The notes beneath the pieces are model-generated. The model did not search any database. It saw only the letters and a list, made by a program, of their open reading frames with translations, and had not been told where the DNA came from. The position numbers and the translations under genes were made by a program. From an uncultured Lachnospiraceae bacterium (GTDB lineage Bacteria > Bacillota > Clostridia > Lachnospirales > Lachnospiraceae), in assembly GCA_902489645.1 (NCBI GenBank), contig CABUAW010000044.1:1-20480 (forward strand): 20,480 bases of DNA. The letters are read 5' to 3'. This document shows, one piece after another, positions 14,136 through 20,480 of this stretch; positions within the stretch are counted from its first letter, which is position 1, and each line of letters begins with the position of its first letter.

Positions 14136-15608
14136 ATGAATAATCTGGTTCAGAAAGTCAGTGAATATATGCAGGAACAGCACATGGTGGAGGACGGTCA
14201 GAAAATTGTTGTCGGTGTTTCCGGCGGTGCGGATTCGATGGGACTGCTGTCCGTGCTGTCCGAGTTGGCCGAATATTTTCATTTTTCCCTGGTGGTGGTT
14301 CATGTGAATCATGGAGTTCGCGGACAAGCCGCGGATGGAGACCAGTCCTACGTGGAAAATGTATGCAGAGAGCAGAGTATACCATGTTATAGTTTCCATG
14401 TGGATTTGAAACGCTTTGCCCGGAAAGAGGGAATGTCTCAGGAAGAGGCGGGGCGTTTTTACAGATACCAATGCTTCGAGAAGGTCCGTAAGGAGGTTGG
14501 CGGTCATCGGATTGCCGTGGCTCACCAGAGGGAGGATGCCTGTGAAACCGTACTGTTTAATTTGTTCCGGGGGACAGGATTGAAGGGATTATCGGGAATC
14601 CCGCCGGTGAGGGATGTTATTATCCGGCCGCTTTTATGTGTTGGCAGGGCAGAAATTGAGAAATATCTTCAAGAAAGAGGAATATCATGGCGGACGGACG
14701 AAACCAACTTGACGGATGCGTATACAAGGAATAAAATACGAAATCATGTCCTGCCTTACATTGAAGAGAATATAAATCCGGCAGCGGGGCAACATATACA
14801 GGAAATGGCAGGGCTTATCAAGGATATATCCGATTATATGGACCGGCAGGGAGAAGCCGCTTTTGACCGGTGTGTGTCGGTGGGGAAAAATCCCATCTGC
14901 GCCATACACGGCGAATCCTTTCGGGAACTGGATGTGGTCATACAACGGGAGGTCATACGGCGTGCCATTGGAGTGGCTGCCGGGAAGCTAAAAGATGTGG
15001 ACCGGGAGCATGTGGAAATGATAAGGGGGCTTTTGGATAAAAATGTCGGCCGCCGCTGTCATCTGCCCTATCAGCTTCAGGCCGTCCGAACTTATGAGGG
15101 CATTTCCATAAAAAGGGAAACGGCCGGAGAAGAAAGAATATCTCCGGGAATCTGTATCGACGTGAGGGCTCCGGGAAATTACACGATTCCGGGGCCGGGA
15201 GTTATCGTTGAATTATCCGTAAAAGAGTCCTTTAAAAATGAAGAAATTCCCATAAATCGGTATACGAAATGGTTTGATTATGATAAAATAAAGGATGGTC
15301 TGGCGGTGCGGACCAGAGAAAATGGAGATTTTATCACGCTGGATGGCCAGGGTCACCGGAAGCTTTTGAAGCGGTGGATGATTGATGCGAAGATACCCCG
15401 TGAAGAGCGGGAAAAGATACTTTTATTGGCTGACGGCAGCCATATTCTTTGGATTATGGGACATCGAATCAGTGATAACTATAAAGTGACGGACGCCACA
15501 AAAAGGGTGTTGGTCGCAGAGATAAAAGGAGAAAAAAGTAATGGAGGACAAAATCAAAGTCTTATTGACAGAGAAAGAAGTCGATACCCGGATTCAAGAA
15601 CTGGGTGA
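14136..15608 (+). CDS. tilS: tRNA(Ile)-lysidine synthase TilS
   Basis: ATP-dependent enzyme (490 residues) that converts cytidine 34 of tRNA-Ile2 to lysidine, switching its codon reading from AUG to AUA; essential in most bacteria. The PP-loop SGGADS is at residues 29-34, followed by VHVNHGVRG and the AVAHQREDACETVLFNLFRGTGLKGLSG-type segment; the C-terminal substrate-binding domain ends near VTDATKRVLVAE. I chose ATG 14136, 8 bases after AAAGGAG; the ATG at 14094 (in the spoIIE stop) would add 14 residues and has no site. The 3' end is odd: the frame continues 68 bases into hpt, adding about 22 residues unlike the family. See the finding on the A6 tract at 15532-15537. Confidence 0.94.
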   Translation: MNNLVQKVSEYMQEQHMVEDGQKIVVGVSGGADSMGLLSVLSELAEYFHFSLVVVHVNHGVRGQAADGDQSYVENVCREQSIPCYSFHVDLKRFARKEGMSQEEAGRFYRYQCFEKVRKEVGGHRIAVAHQREDACETVLFNLFRGTGLKGLSGIPPVRDVIIRPLLCVGRAEIEKYLQERGISWRTDETNLTDAYTRNKIRNHVLPYIEENINPAAGQHIQEMAGLIKDISDYMDRQGEAAFDRCVSVGKNPICAIHGESFRELDVVIQREVIRRAIGVAAGKLKDVDREHVEMIRGLLDKNVGRRCHLPYQLQAVRTYEGISIKRETAGEERISPGICIDVRAPGNYTIPGPGVIVELSVKESFKNEEIPINRYTKWFDYDKIKDGLAVRTRENGDFITLDGQGHRKLLKRWMIDAKIPREEREKILLLADGSHILWIMGHRISDNYKVTDATKRVLVAEIKGEKSNGGQNQSLIDRERSRYPDSRTG

Positions 15609-16068
15609 GCAGATTAGTAAGGATTATGCCGGAGAAACCGTACATTTGATTTGCGTACTGAAAGGCGGCGTATTTTTCATGTGCGAACTTGCAAAACGGA
15701 TTTCCGTACCGGTATCCATGGACTTTCTTTCCGTATCCAGTTATGGCAGCGGAACGGTTTCATCCGGCGCTGTAAAGATTATCAAAGACCTGGACGAGCC
15801 ATTGGAGGGCAAAAACGTATTAATCGTGGAAGATATTATCGATTCAGGAAATACACTCCACTATCTGGTGGAAATATTATATAAGAGACAGCCGAAAAAT
15901 ATTCGTATCTGTACACTTCTTGACAAACCGGACCGCCGTGTGGCAGATGTCCATGTGGACTATACCGGCTTCGTGATTCCAGACGAATTTGTCGTAGGTT
16001 ATGGTCTGGACTATAATCAGAAATACCGTAATCTGCCTTTTATCGGTTCTGTCGTATTTGATGAATAG
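15541..16068 (+). CDS. hpt: Hypoxanthine phosphoribosyltransferase
   Basis: Purine salvage enzyme (175 residues) that joins hypoxanthine or guanine to PRPP to give IMP or GMP. The PRPP-binding signature VLIVEDIIDSGNTL is at residues 93-106. LKGGVFF (40-46) is the usual PPi loop, and a flexible-loop SSYGSGTVSSG follows at 66-76. The C-terminal base-binding part has DFVIPDEFVVGYGLDY-like sequence. Length is typical (about 175-185). Start at ATG 15541 with AGGAG upstream. It overlaps the 3' end of the tilS frame. The tilS-hpt-ftsH order is the same as in B. subtilis. Confidence 0.96.
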   Translation: MEDKIKVLLTEKEVDTRIQELGEQISKDYAGETVHLICVLKGGVFFMCELAKRISVPVSMDFLSVSSYGSGTVSSGAVKIIKDLDEPLEGKNVLIVEDIIDSGNTLHYLVEILYKRQPKNIRICTLLDKPDRRVADVHVDYTGFVIPDEFVVGYGLDYNQKYRNLPFIGSVVFDE

Positions 16069-16079
16069 GAGGTTGCCAA

Positions 16080-17918
16080 TTGAATAGAAAAAGAGGATTG
16101 GGCATCTGGCCGATTATTCTGGTCATTGTTGTGGCGGCGGTACTGCTCTATGACGGAATGCTTCTGAACCGGGCCGGCAGTTACACCTATCCACAGTTTC
16201 TGCAGGATATACAGAACCGGGCAGAATCCATAGAGGAAATTGTCATTATTCCGAACAGCGAAGTACCGACAGGCGCTGTGGAGGTCACATGGAATGATGG
16301 GACGGTGCTGCGGTGTTATGTGACGGATATTGACGAAGTAAAGGCGCTGCTTTTAGAGTATGATTTGGATAACTGGTTTGTGACAGATGCACAGAGAGAT
16401 TCATGGATTGAGAAAAATGGTGTTGCGCTGCTTTTAGGCGTTTTATTCCTGGCATTTTTATTTTCCTTTATCAACAGCCAGCAAGGCGGTTCAAATTCGA
16501 AGATGATGAATTTTGGAAAGAGCCGTGCCAAAATGTCGGATGAGACGGCCAAGGAGACGACCTTCAAGAAGGTTGCGGGACTTGAGGAGGAAAAGGAAGA
16601 GCTTCAGGAGGTTGTGGATTTCCTCAGAAATCCAAAGAGATATACGGAGCTTGGCGCCCGTATTCCAAAAGGCGTTATCCTTGTAGGACCTCCGGGAACA
16701 GGAAAAACGCTTCTGGCCAAGGCCGTGGCCGGTGAGGCCGGCGTACCTTTCTTCAGCATTTCCGGTTCGGACTTCGTGGAAATGTTTGTCGGCGTGGGTG
16801 CGTCCCGTGTCCGTGATTTGTTTGAGGATGCGAAAAAGCATGCGCCGTGTATTGTATTTATTGATGAGATTGATGCGGTAGCCCGCCGTCGTGGCACGGG
16901 CATGGGCGGCGGTCATGACGAGAGAGAGCAGACCCTGAACCAGCTTCTTGTGGAGATGGATGGCTTTGGCGTCAACCAGGGAATTATCGTTATGGCGGCG
17001 ACAAACCGTGTGGATATTCTGGACCCGGCCATTCTGCGTCCGGGACGCTTTGACAGAAAAGTCGGCATTGGACGGCCGGATGTAAAAGGCCGCCGGGAGA
17101 TTTTGGACGTTCATACAAAGGGCAAACCATTGGGCGATGACGTGGATTTGAATCAGATTGCCCAGACGACGGCCGGATTTACAGGGGCCGATTTGGAAAA
17201 CCTGATGAATGAAGCGGCCATCATGGCTGCAAAGAAGCGGAGAGCTTACATTGTCCAGGCGGATATCCAGCAGGCCTTTGTGAAAGTTGGTATTGGCGCG
17301 GAGAAGAAGAGCCGTGTGATTTCGGATAAAGAAAAGCGAATTACAGCCTACCATGAAGCCGGACACGCCATTTTATTCCATGTGCTTCCGGATGTCGGAC
17401 CTGTATATTCGGTGTCTATTATACCGACGGGTATTGGCGCTGCGGGCTATACGATGCCTTTGCCTGAAAAGGATGAGATGTTCTACACAAAAAGCCGCAT
17501 GACTCAGGATATCATTGTTGCCCTTGGCGGACGCGTGGCCGAGGAACTGATTTTTAATGATATTACGACGGGAGCGGCGCAGGATATTAAGTCGGCGACA
17601 CGGACGGCCAGAGCCATGGTTACGCAGTATGGTATGTCGGATGCCGTGGGTCTGATTAATTACGGCGGCGACGATGACGAAGTATTTATCGGCCGGGATT
17701 TGGCGCATACCAAGGCGTATGGCGAGAACATCGCTACGGTCATTGACCAGGAGGTCAAACGTATTGTGGATGAATGTCACGAGCAGGCCCGGAAGATTAT
17801 TCGGGAGAACAGAGATGTTCTTGAAAAATGCGCCCAGCTGCTGCTTGAAAAAGAAAAGATAGGCAGAGAAGAATTTGAGGCGCTTTTCGATAGAGACGAT
17901 GCAGTTTCTGAAAAATAA
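16080..17918 (+). CDS. ftsH: ATP-dependent zinc metalloprotease FtsH
   Basis: Membrane-anchored AAA+ protease (612 residues) that degrades membrane and regulatory proteins as a hexamer. Two membrane segments (about residues 6-28 and 114-132) enclose a small external domain. The AAA module has Walker A GPPGTGKT (203-210), Walker B IVFIDEIDA and the second region of homology with the arginine finger (NRVDILDPAILRPGRFDR). The zinc site HEAGH is at 425-429, with the third ligand probably the Asp of TTGAAQDI. The start is TTG at 16080, 7 bases after an AGGAGG that overlaps the hpt stop. It is the last gene of the block and is followed by a terminator. Confidence 0.97.
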   Translation: MNRKRGLGIWPIILVIVVAAVLLYDGMLLNRAGSYTYPQFLQDIQNRAESIEEIVIIPNSEVPTGAVEVTWNDGTVLRCYVTDIDEVKALLLEYDLDNWFVTDAQRDSWIEKNGVALLLGVLFLAFLFSFINSQQGGSNSKMMNFGKSRAKMSDETAKETTFKKVAGLEEEKEELQEVVDFLRNPKRYTELGARIPKGVILVGPPGTGKTLLAKAVAGEAGVPFFSISGSDFVEMFVGVGASRVRDLFEDAKKHAPCIVFIDEIDAVARRRGTGMGGGHDEREQTLNQLLVEMDGFGVNQGIIVMAATNRVDILDPAILRPGRFDRKVGIGRPDVKGRREILDVHTKGKPLGDDVDLNQIAQTTAGFTGADLENLMNEAAIMAAKKRRAYIVQADIQQAFVKVGIGAEKKSRVISDKEKRITAYHEAGHAILFHVLPDVGPVYSVSIIPTGIGAAGYTMPLPEKDEMFYTKSRMTQDIIVALGGRVAEELIFNDITTGAAQDIKSATRTARAMVTQYGMSDAVGLINYGGDDDEVFIGRDLAHTKAYGENIATVIDQEVKRIVDECHEQARKIIRENRDVLEKCAQLLLEKEKIGREEFEALFDRDDAVSEK

Positions 17919-17926
17919 ATGACAGT

Positions 17927-17960
17927 AAAAGGCGAATTATACAAAATAATTCGTCTTTTT
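17927..17960 (+). terminator. Terminator after ftsH
   Basis: GGCGAATTAT (17931-17940) pairs with ATAATTCGTC (17946-17955), with one G-U pair and a 5-base loop. It is flanked by AAAA on the left and TTTTT on the right. It begins just after the ftsH stop. Confidence 0.85.
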
Positions 17961-18045
17961 GCGTTTGTGGTGAATAAAATGACGAAAACCCTATAAATAC
18001 TCTTACATATTGCATAAAAACACATTTAAAAAAAATTCATGTTTG

Positions 18046-18076
18046 TTCACATTTATTTTGCGCATGACGCTATAAT
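18046..18076 (+). promoter_or_regulatory. Strong promoter of a non-coding transcript
   Basis: -35 TTCACA (18046-18051), 19-base spacer, consensus -10 TATAAT (18071-18076). An A8 tract at 18028-18035 upstream could act as an UP element. No open reading frame follows before the terminator at 18152. The spacer is slightly long, which is the weak point. Confidence 0.6.
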
Positions 18077-18082
18077 AAACAT

Positions 18083-18187
18083 CGTAAACCCCCCCAATAC
18101 ATTATATAGTTTTTTGTTACACCCCATAAGAAACAAAAAATACCTTCTCCGAAAAAGGACAGCAGAACGAAACGGCTGTCCTTTTTT
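18083..18187 (+). ncRNA. Candidate small RNA with C-rich motifs, about 105 nt
   Basis: The 358-base gap between ftsH and the GH13 gene holds no protein gene but a complete small-transcript layout. It starts about 7 bases after a TATAAT box. A C7 run at 18089-18095 looks unpaired. A 9-bp hairpin follows (TTTTTTGTT at 18110-18118 with AACAAAAAA at 18132-18140) whose 13-base loop carries CCCC. A terminator closes it at 18152-18187. C-rich single-stranded loops are a known feature of Gram-positive regulatory RNAs that pair with ribosome binding sites (for example RsaE/RoxS). I do not recognise a known family. A leader or attenuator role for the downstream gene is less likely, because that gene has its own promoter after the terminator. 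Confidence 0.5.
18152..18187 (+). terminator. Strong terminator of the candidate small RNA
   Basis: AAAAAGGACAGC (18152-18163) pairs perfectly with GCTGTCCTTTTT (18175-18186) around an 11-base loop and runs into T6. On the minus strand the stem is followed by TTTTTC, so it may act in both directions. Confidence 0.92.
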
Positions 18188-18208
18188 CATGCCATTGAAT
18201 GAGATGAC

Positions 18209-18237
18209 TTGACGGGATTTTGACTTGCGTTTATTAT
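18209..18237 (+). promoter_or_regulatory. Promoter of the GH13 gene
   Basis: -35 TTGACG (18209-18214), 17-base spacer, -10 TATTAT (18232-18237). Predicted start near 18244, giving a leader of about 33 bases. Confidence 0.65.
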
Positions 18238-18240
18238 ATA

Positions 18241-18256
18241 TTATGTGAAAACATAA
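18241..18256 (+). promoter_or_regulatory. Palindrome over the GH13 transcription start, possible operator
   Basis: TTATGTGAAAACATAA is an inverted repeat with 6-base arms and a 4-base centre. It covers the predicted start of transcription, a classic repressor position. It lacks the central CG of LacI/CcpA-type sites, so the regulator is unknown. Confidence 0.4.
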
Positions 18257-18276
18257 ACGAATGGAGAAAAGGCGCC

Positions 18277-20385
18277 ATGGATTTTATTATGAAACAAGAA
18301 ACATGCAGTCAGGCTGAAAAGAGATATTTTTATTTGAAGAACGTAAAACCGGTTATTTTAAAAGACGCCTTATTTGCTGATGGGACTGCCGAGTATATCC
18401 AGATGTTCGAAAAGAAAGTACGCCTGCGTTTTCGAACAGGGAAGAATAATGTAAGCAAAGTCTATCTTTGGGTCGGAACGGAGCGCGTGCCGATGACCCG
18501 GGTGGAATCGTCGGGGCTTTTTGATTACTACCAGGCGGAAGTGACTTATTCAGAGGAAGGGTTTAAGTATTATTTTGAGGTGACGTCGGGAAAGCTTTCT
18601 CTGTACTACAACAAGCGGGGCGTTCACTGTGAACATCAGGATTATTATGATTTCAAATTTGTTCCTGGATTCCATACCCCGGATTGGGCCAAAGGGGCAG
18701 TATTTTACCAGATTTTTGTAGACCGTTTTTATAACGGTGATTCCTCGAATGATGTGGAGGACAGAGAGTATATTTACATTCAGGAATATACGAAGAAGGT
18801 CGAAGATTGGAACAGTTGGCCGGAAGCCTATGATGTTTGCCGGTTTTACGGCGGAGATTTGCAGGGCGTGATGGATAAACTGGATTACCTCCAGAGTCTC
18901 GGTGTGGATGTTATTTATCTGAATCCGATTTTTGTGTCGCCGTCAAATCATAAATATGATATTCAGGATTACGATTATGTAGACCCGCATTATGGAAAAA
19001 TTGTGTATGAGGCCGGAGCCTGTCTCAATGAAGGAGAGACTTCCAACGAGTGTGCTTCGAAATATATTTCCCGGGTGACGGATAAGGCAAATCTGGAGGC
19101 GAGTAATGAACTGTTTGCCCAACTGACCAAAGAGATTCACCGGCGGGGCATGCGTATTATTTTGGATGGCGTGTTTAATCACTGCGGTTCATTTAATAAG
19201 TGGATGGACAGAGAACGTATTTATGACAAAAATCCGGAATATGATAAAGGCGCTTATGTCAGCGGAGACAGCCCATACCGGAATTTCTTTTCATTTCACA
19301 GTGAAAACTGGCCGAATAATGGCGATTATGACGGCTGGTGGGGGCATGATACCCTTCCGAAATTAAATTACGAAGGCTCCAGGGAGCTTTACGAATACAT
19401 TCTCGGTATTGCCAGAAAGTGGTTGTCGCCGCCTTACAATATCGATGGATGGCGGTTGGATGTGGCGGCGGACCTGGGTTTGTCGCCGGAGTTTAATCAT
19501 CAGTTCTGGAAGGATTTCCGAAAAGCGGTGAAGGAGGTTAATCCGGAGGCATTGATTCTGGCCGAACACTATGGGGACCCGGCGGCCTGGCTGCAGGGCG
19601 ATGAGTGGGATACGGTGATGAACTATGATGCTTTTATGGAGCCGGTAACCTGGATGCTTACGGGCATGGAGAAGCACAGTGACGATTATCGCTCCGATTT
19701 ATATGGCAATGCGGATGCCTTCCGTGATGCCATGATTTATCATATGACGGCTTTCCAGAGTGAATCCCTTTATGTGGCCATGAATGAGCTTTCCAATCAT
19801 GACCATTCCCGGTTTCTGACCCGGACCAATCATCGGGTTGGGCGGATTGGCACTGTGGGAGCGGAAGCGGCCAGTGAAAATCTGAATTATGGTATTTTCC
19901 GGGAAGCCGTACTGCTCCAGATGACATGGCCGGGGGCGCCGACGGTCTATTATGGTGATGAAGCGGGCGTCTGTGGCTGGACGGACCCGGACAATCGCCG
20001 AACCTATCCGTGGGGTTCGGAGAACAAAGCGTTAGTGGATTTCCATCGGGATATTATCCGTATTCATAAAGAAAATGAGATTTTAAAGACAGGGTCTTAC
20101 TATTATCTGGCCGGAGGGTACCAATGGCTGTCTTTTGGAAGGTTCAGCCGGAATGAGCAGATGGTGACCATTTTAAATAATGACGACCAGAACAAGGAGG
20201 TCTGCGTTCCTGTATGGCTGCTTGGTGTGGGCGGCGATGATGAAATGGTGACCGTGATGCGGACGAATGAATCCGGTTATTATACAAATGCTATGAGCTA
20301 TTCGATTGAACATGGCTATATCCGGATTTCGATGGAAAGATACAGCGGACTGCTTTTGAAAGCAAAAAAGAAGGCCAGACGTTAA
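18277..20385 (+). CDS. GH13 alpha-glycosidase (neopullulanase / maltogenic amylase type)
   Basis: Glycoside hydrolase of 702 residues acting on alpha-glucans such as maltodextrins, pullulan or cyclodextrins. An N-terminal beta domain (about residues 30-125, with FRTGKNNVSKVYLWVG) resembles the CBM34-type domain of neopullulanases. The (beta/alpha)8 barrel begins at WAKGAVFYQIFVDRFYNGD. Conserved regions are DGVFNHCG, GWRLDVAADL with nucleophile D395, LILAEHYGDP with acid/base E430, and LSNHDHSR with D509. There is no signal peptide, so the enzyme should be intracellular and work on imported oligosaccharides. Between DPHYG and the helix before DGVFNH there is an extra segment of about 35 residues. 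ATG 18277 has GGAG upstream; the TTG at 18220 lies before the predicted transcription start. No transporter is adjacent. Confidence 0.92.
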   Translation: MDFIMKQETCSQAEKRYFYLKNVKPVILKDALFADGTAEYIQMFEKKVRLRFRTGKNNVSKVYLWVGTERVPMTRVESSGLFDYYQAEVTYSEEGFKYYFEVTSGKLSLYYNKRGVHCEHQDYYDFKFVPGFHTPDWAKGAVFYQIFVDRFYNGDSSNDVEDREYIYIQEYTKKVEDWNSWPEAYDVCRFYGGDLQGVMDKLDYLQSLGVDVIYLNPIFVSPSNHKYDIQDYDYVDPHYGKIVYEAGACLNEGETSNECASKYISRVTDKANLEASNELFAQLTKEIHRRGMRIILDGVFNHCGSFNKWMDRERIYDKNPEYDKGAYVSGDSPYRNFFSFHSENWPNNGDYDGWWGHDTLPKLNYEGSRELYEYILGIARKWLSPPYNIDGWRLDVAADLGLSPEFNHQFWKDFRKAVKEVNPEALILAEHYGDPAAWLQGDEWDTVMNYDAFMEPVTWMLTGMEKHSDDYRSDLYGNADAFRDAMIYHMTAFQSESLYVAMNELSNHDHSRFLTRTNHRVGRIGTVGAEAASENLNYGIFREAVLLQMTWPGAPTVYYGDEAGVCGWTDPDNRRTYPWGSENKALVDFHRDIIRIHKENEILKTGSYYYLAGGYQWLSFGRFSRNEQMVTILNNDDQNKEVCVPVWLLGVGGDDEMVTVMRTNESGYYTNAMSYSIEHGYIRISMERYSGLLLKAKKKARR

Positions 20386-20400
20386 AAAAATACTTGCATT

Positions 20401-20430
20401 TTGGCAAGACATATGCTAAATTAATATACT
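20401..20430 (+). promoter_or_regulatory. Promoter of the tRNA gene
   Basis: -35 TTGGCA (20401-20406), 18-base spacer, -10 TATACT (20425-20430), with the tRNA 5' end 15 bases further on. An alternative pair TTGCAT (20394-20399) and TAAATT (20417-20422) with 17-base spacing overlaps it. No terminator is seen between the GH13 stop and this promoter. Confidence 0.55.
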
Positions 20431-20444
20431 GTCAGGACAATTGT

Positions 20445-20480
20445 GGATGGATTCCCGAGTGGCCAAAGGGGGCAGACTGT
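20445..20480 (+). tRNA. tRNA-Tyr (GTA), 5' part, cut by window end
   Basis: GGATGGA acceptor strand, TT at positions 8-9, then CCCGAGTGGCCAAAGGGGGC as the D arm and CAGACTGT entering the anticodon loop. This D arm and anticodon stem are those of bacterial tRNA-Tyr, and the last two bases would be G34 and U35 of a GUA anticodon. The remaining half lies beyond the window, so the anticodon, long variable arm and CCA end cannot be checked. tRNA-Ser also has a long variable arm but a different D-arm sequence. Confidence 0.85.

Noticed and set aside
16491..17366. Minus-strand frame of 291 codons inside ftsH
   Set aside because: Antisense shadow over the conserved AAA and protease motifs of ftsH.
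18105..18145. Resemblance to a preQ1 riboswitch (ACACCCC with a downstream A-run)
   Set aside because: The preQ1 core needs a specific stem-loop and A-rich tail pairing that is not formed here, and the following gene is a glucan hydrolase with its own promoter.
20445..20480. tRNA-Ser at the window end
   Set aside because: The CCCGAGTGGCCAAAGGG D arm and CAGACTGT anticodon side fit tRNA-Tyr, not tRNA-Ser.

Overview
The window reads as chromosomal DNA of an anaerobic, spore-forming Firmicute, most likely a clostridial (Lachnospiraceae-like) gut bacterium. Three things suggest this: a V-type ATP synthase operon, the sporulation genes yabP, yabQ and spoIIE, and strong AGGAGG-type ribosome binding sites throughout. 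The taxon is inferred from gene content and protein style, not from a marker gene search. I see no insertion sequence, prophage, CRISPR array or toxin/defence locus; the DNA looks like core chromosome with uniform codon use.

Layout. (1) 1-4506, plus strand: the distal half of a V-type ATPase operon, in order C (5' end outside the window), F, A, B, D, closed by an intrinsic terminator. (2) 4564-6290, plus strand: a compact three-gene unit with its own promoter and terminator, encoding a tandem-ACT protein, a sugar-phosphate-type nucleotidyltransferase and a 75-residue protein I do not recognise. (3) 6316-9421, minus strand: a superoxide dismutase, then larC-larE, two of the enzymes that build the nickel-pincer cofactor. 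LarC is one continuous protein with a His-rich repeat, and LarE has three cysteines that suggest an iron-sulfur form. (4) 9501-17960, plus strand: a long conserved block, mazG-hup-rqcP-yabP-yabQ-divIC-spoIIE-tilS-hpt-ftsH. It matches the Bacillus subtilis yabN-to-ftsH order, with HU inserted and the S1-domain gene yabR absent. It mixes housekeeping and sporulation genes, and the promoters I can see fit that: vegetative promoters before mazG and divIC, and a sigma-E-like promoter before yabP. (5) 17961-18208: no protein gene, but a strong promoter, a C-rich segment, a hairpin with a CCCC loop and a perfect terminator, which together look like an independent small RNA of about 105 nt. (6) 18209-20385: an intracellular GH13 alpha-glucan hydrolase with its own promoter and a palindrome over the predicted start of transcription. 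(7) 20401-20480: a promoter and the first 36 bases of a tRNA-Tyr cut by the window edge.

The most interesting unexplained element is the candidate small RNA at about 18083-18187. Next come the ACT/nucleotidyltransferase unit, the tilS 3' end that runs into hpt past an A6 tract, and the unusual Lar proteins. I did not find a clearly new multi-gene system.
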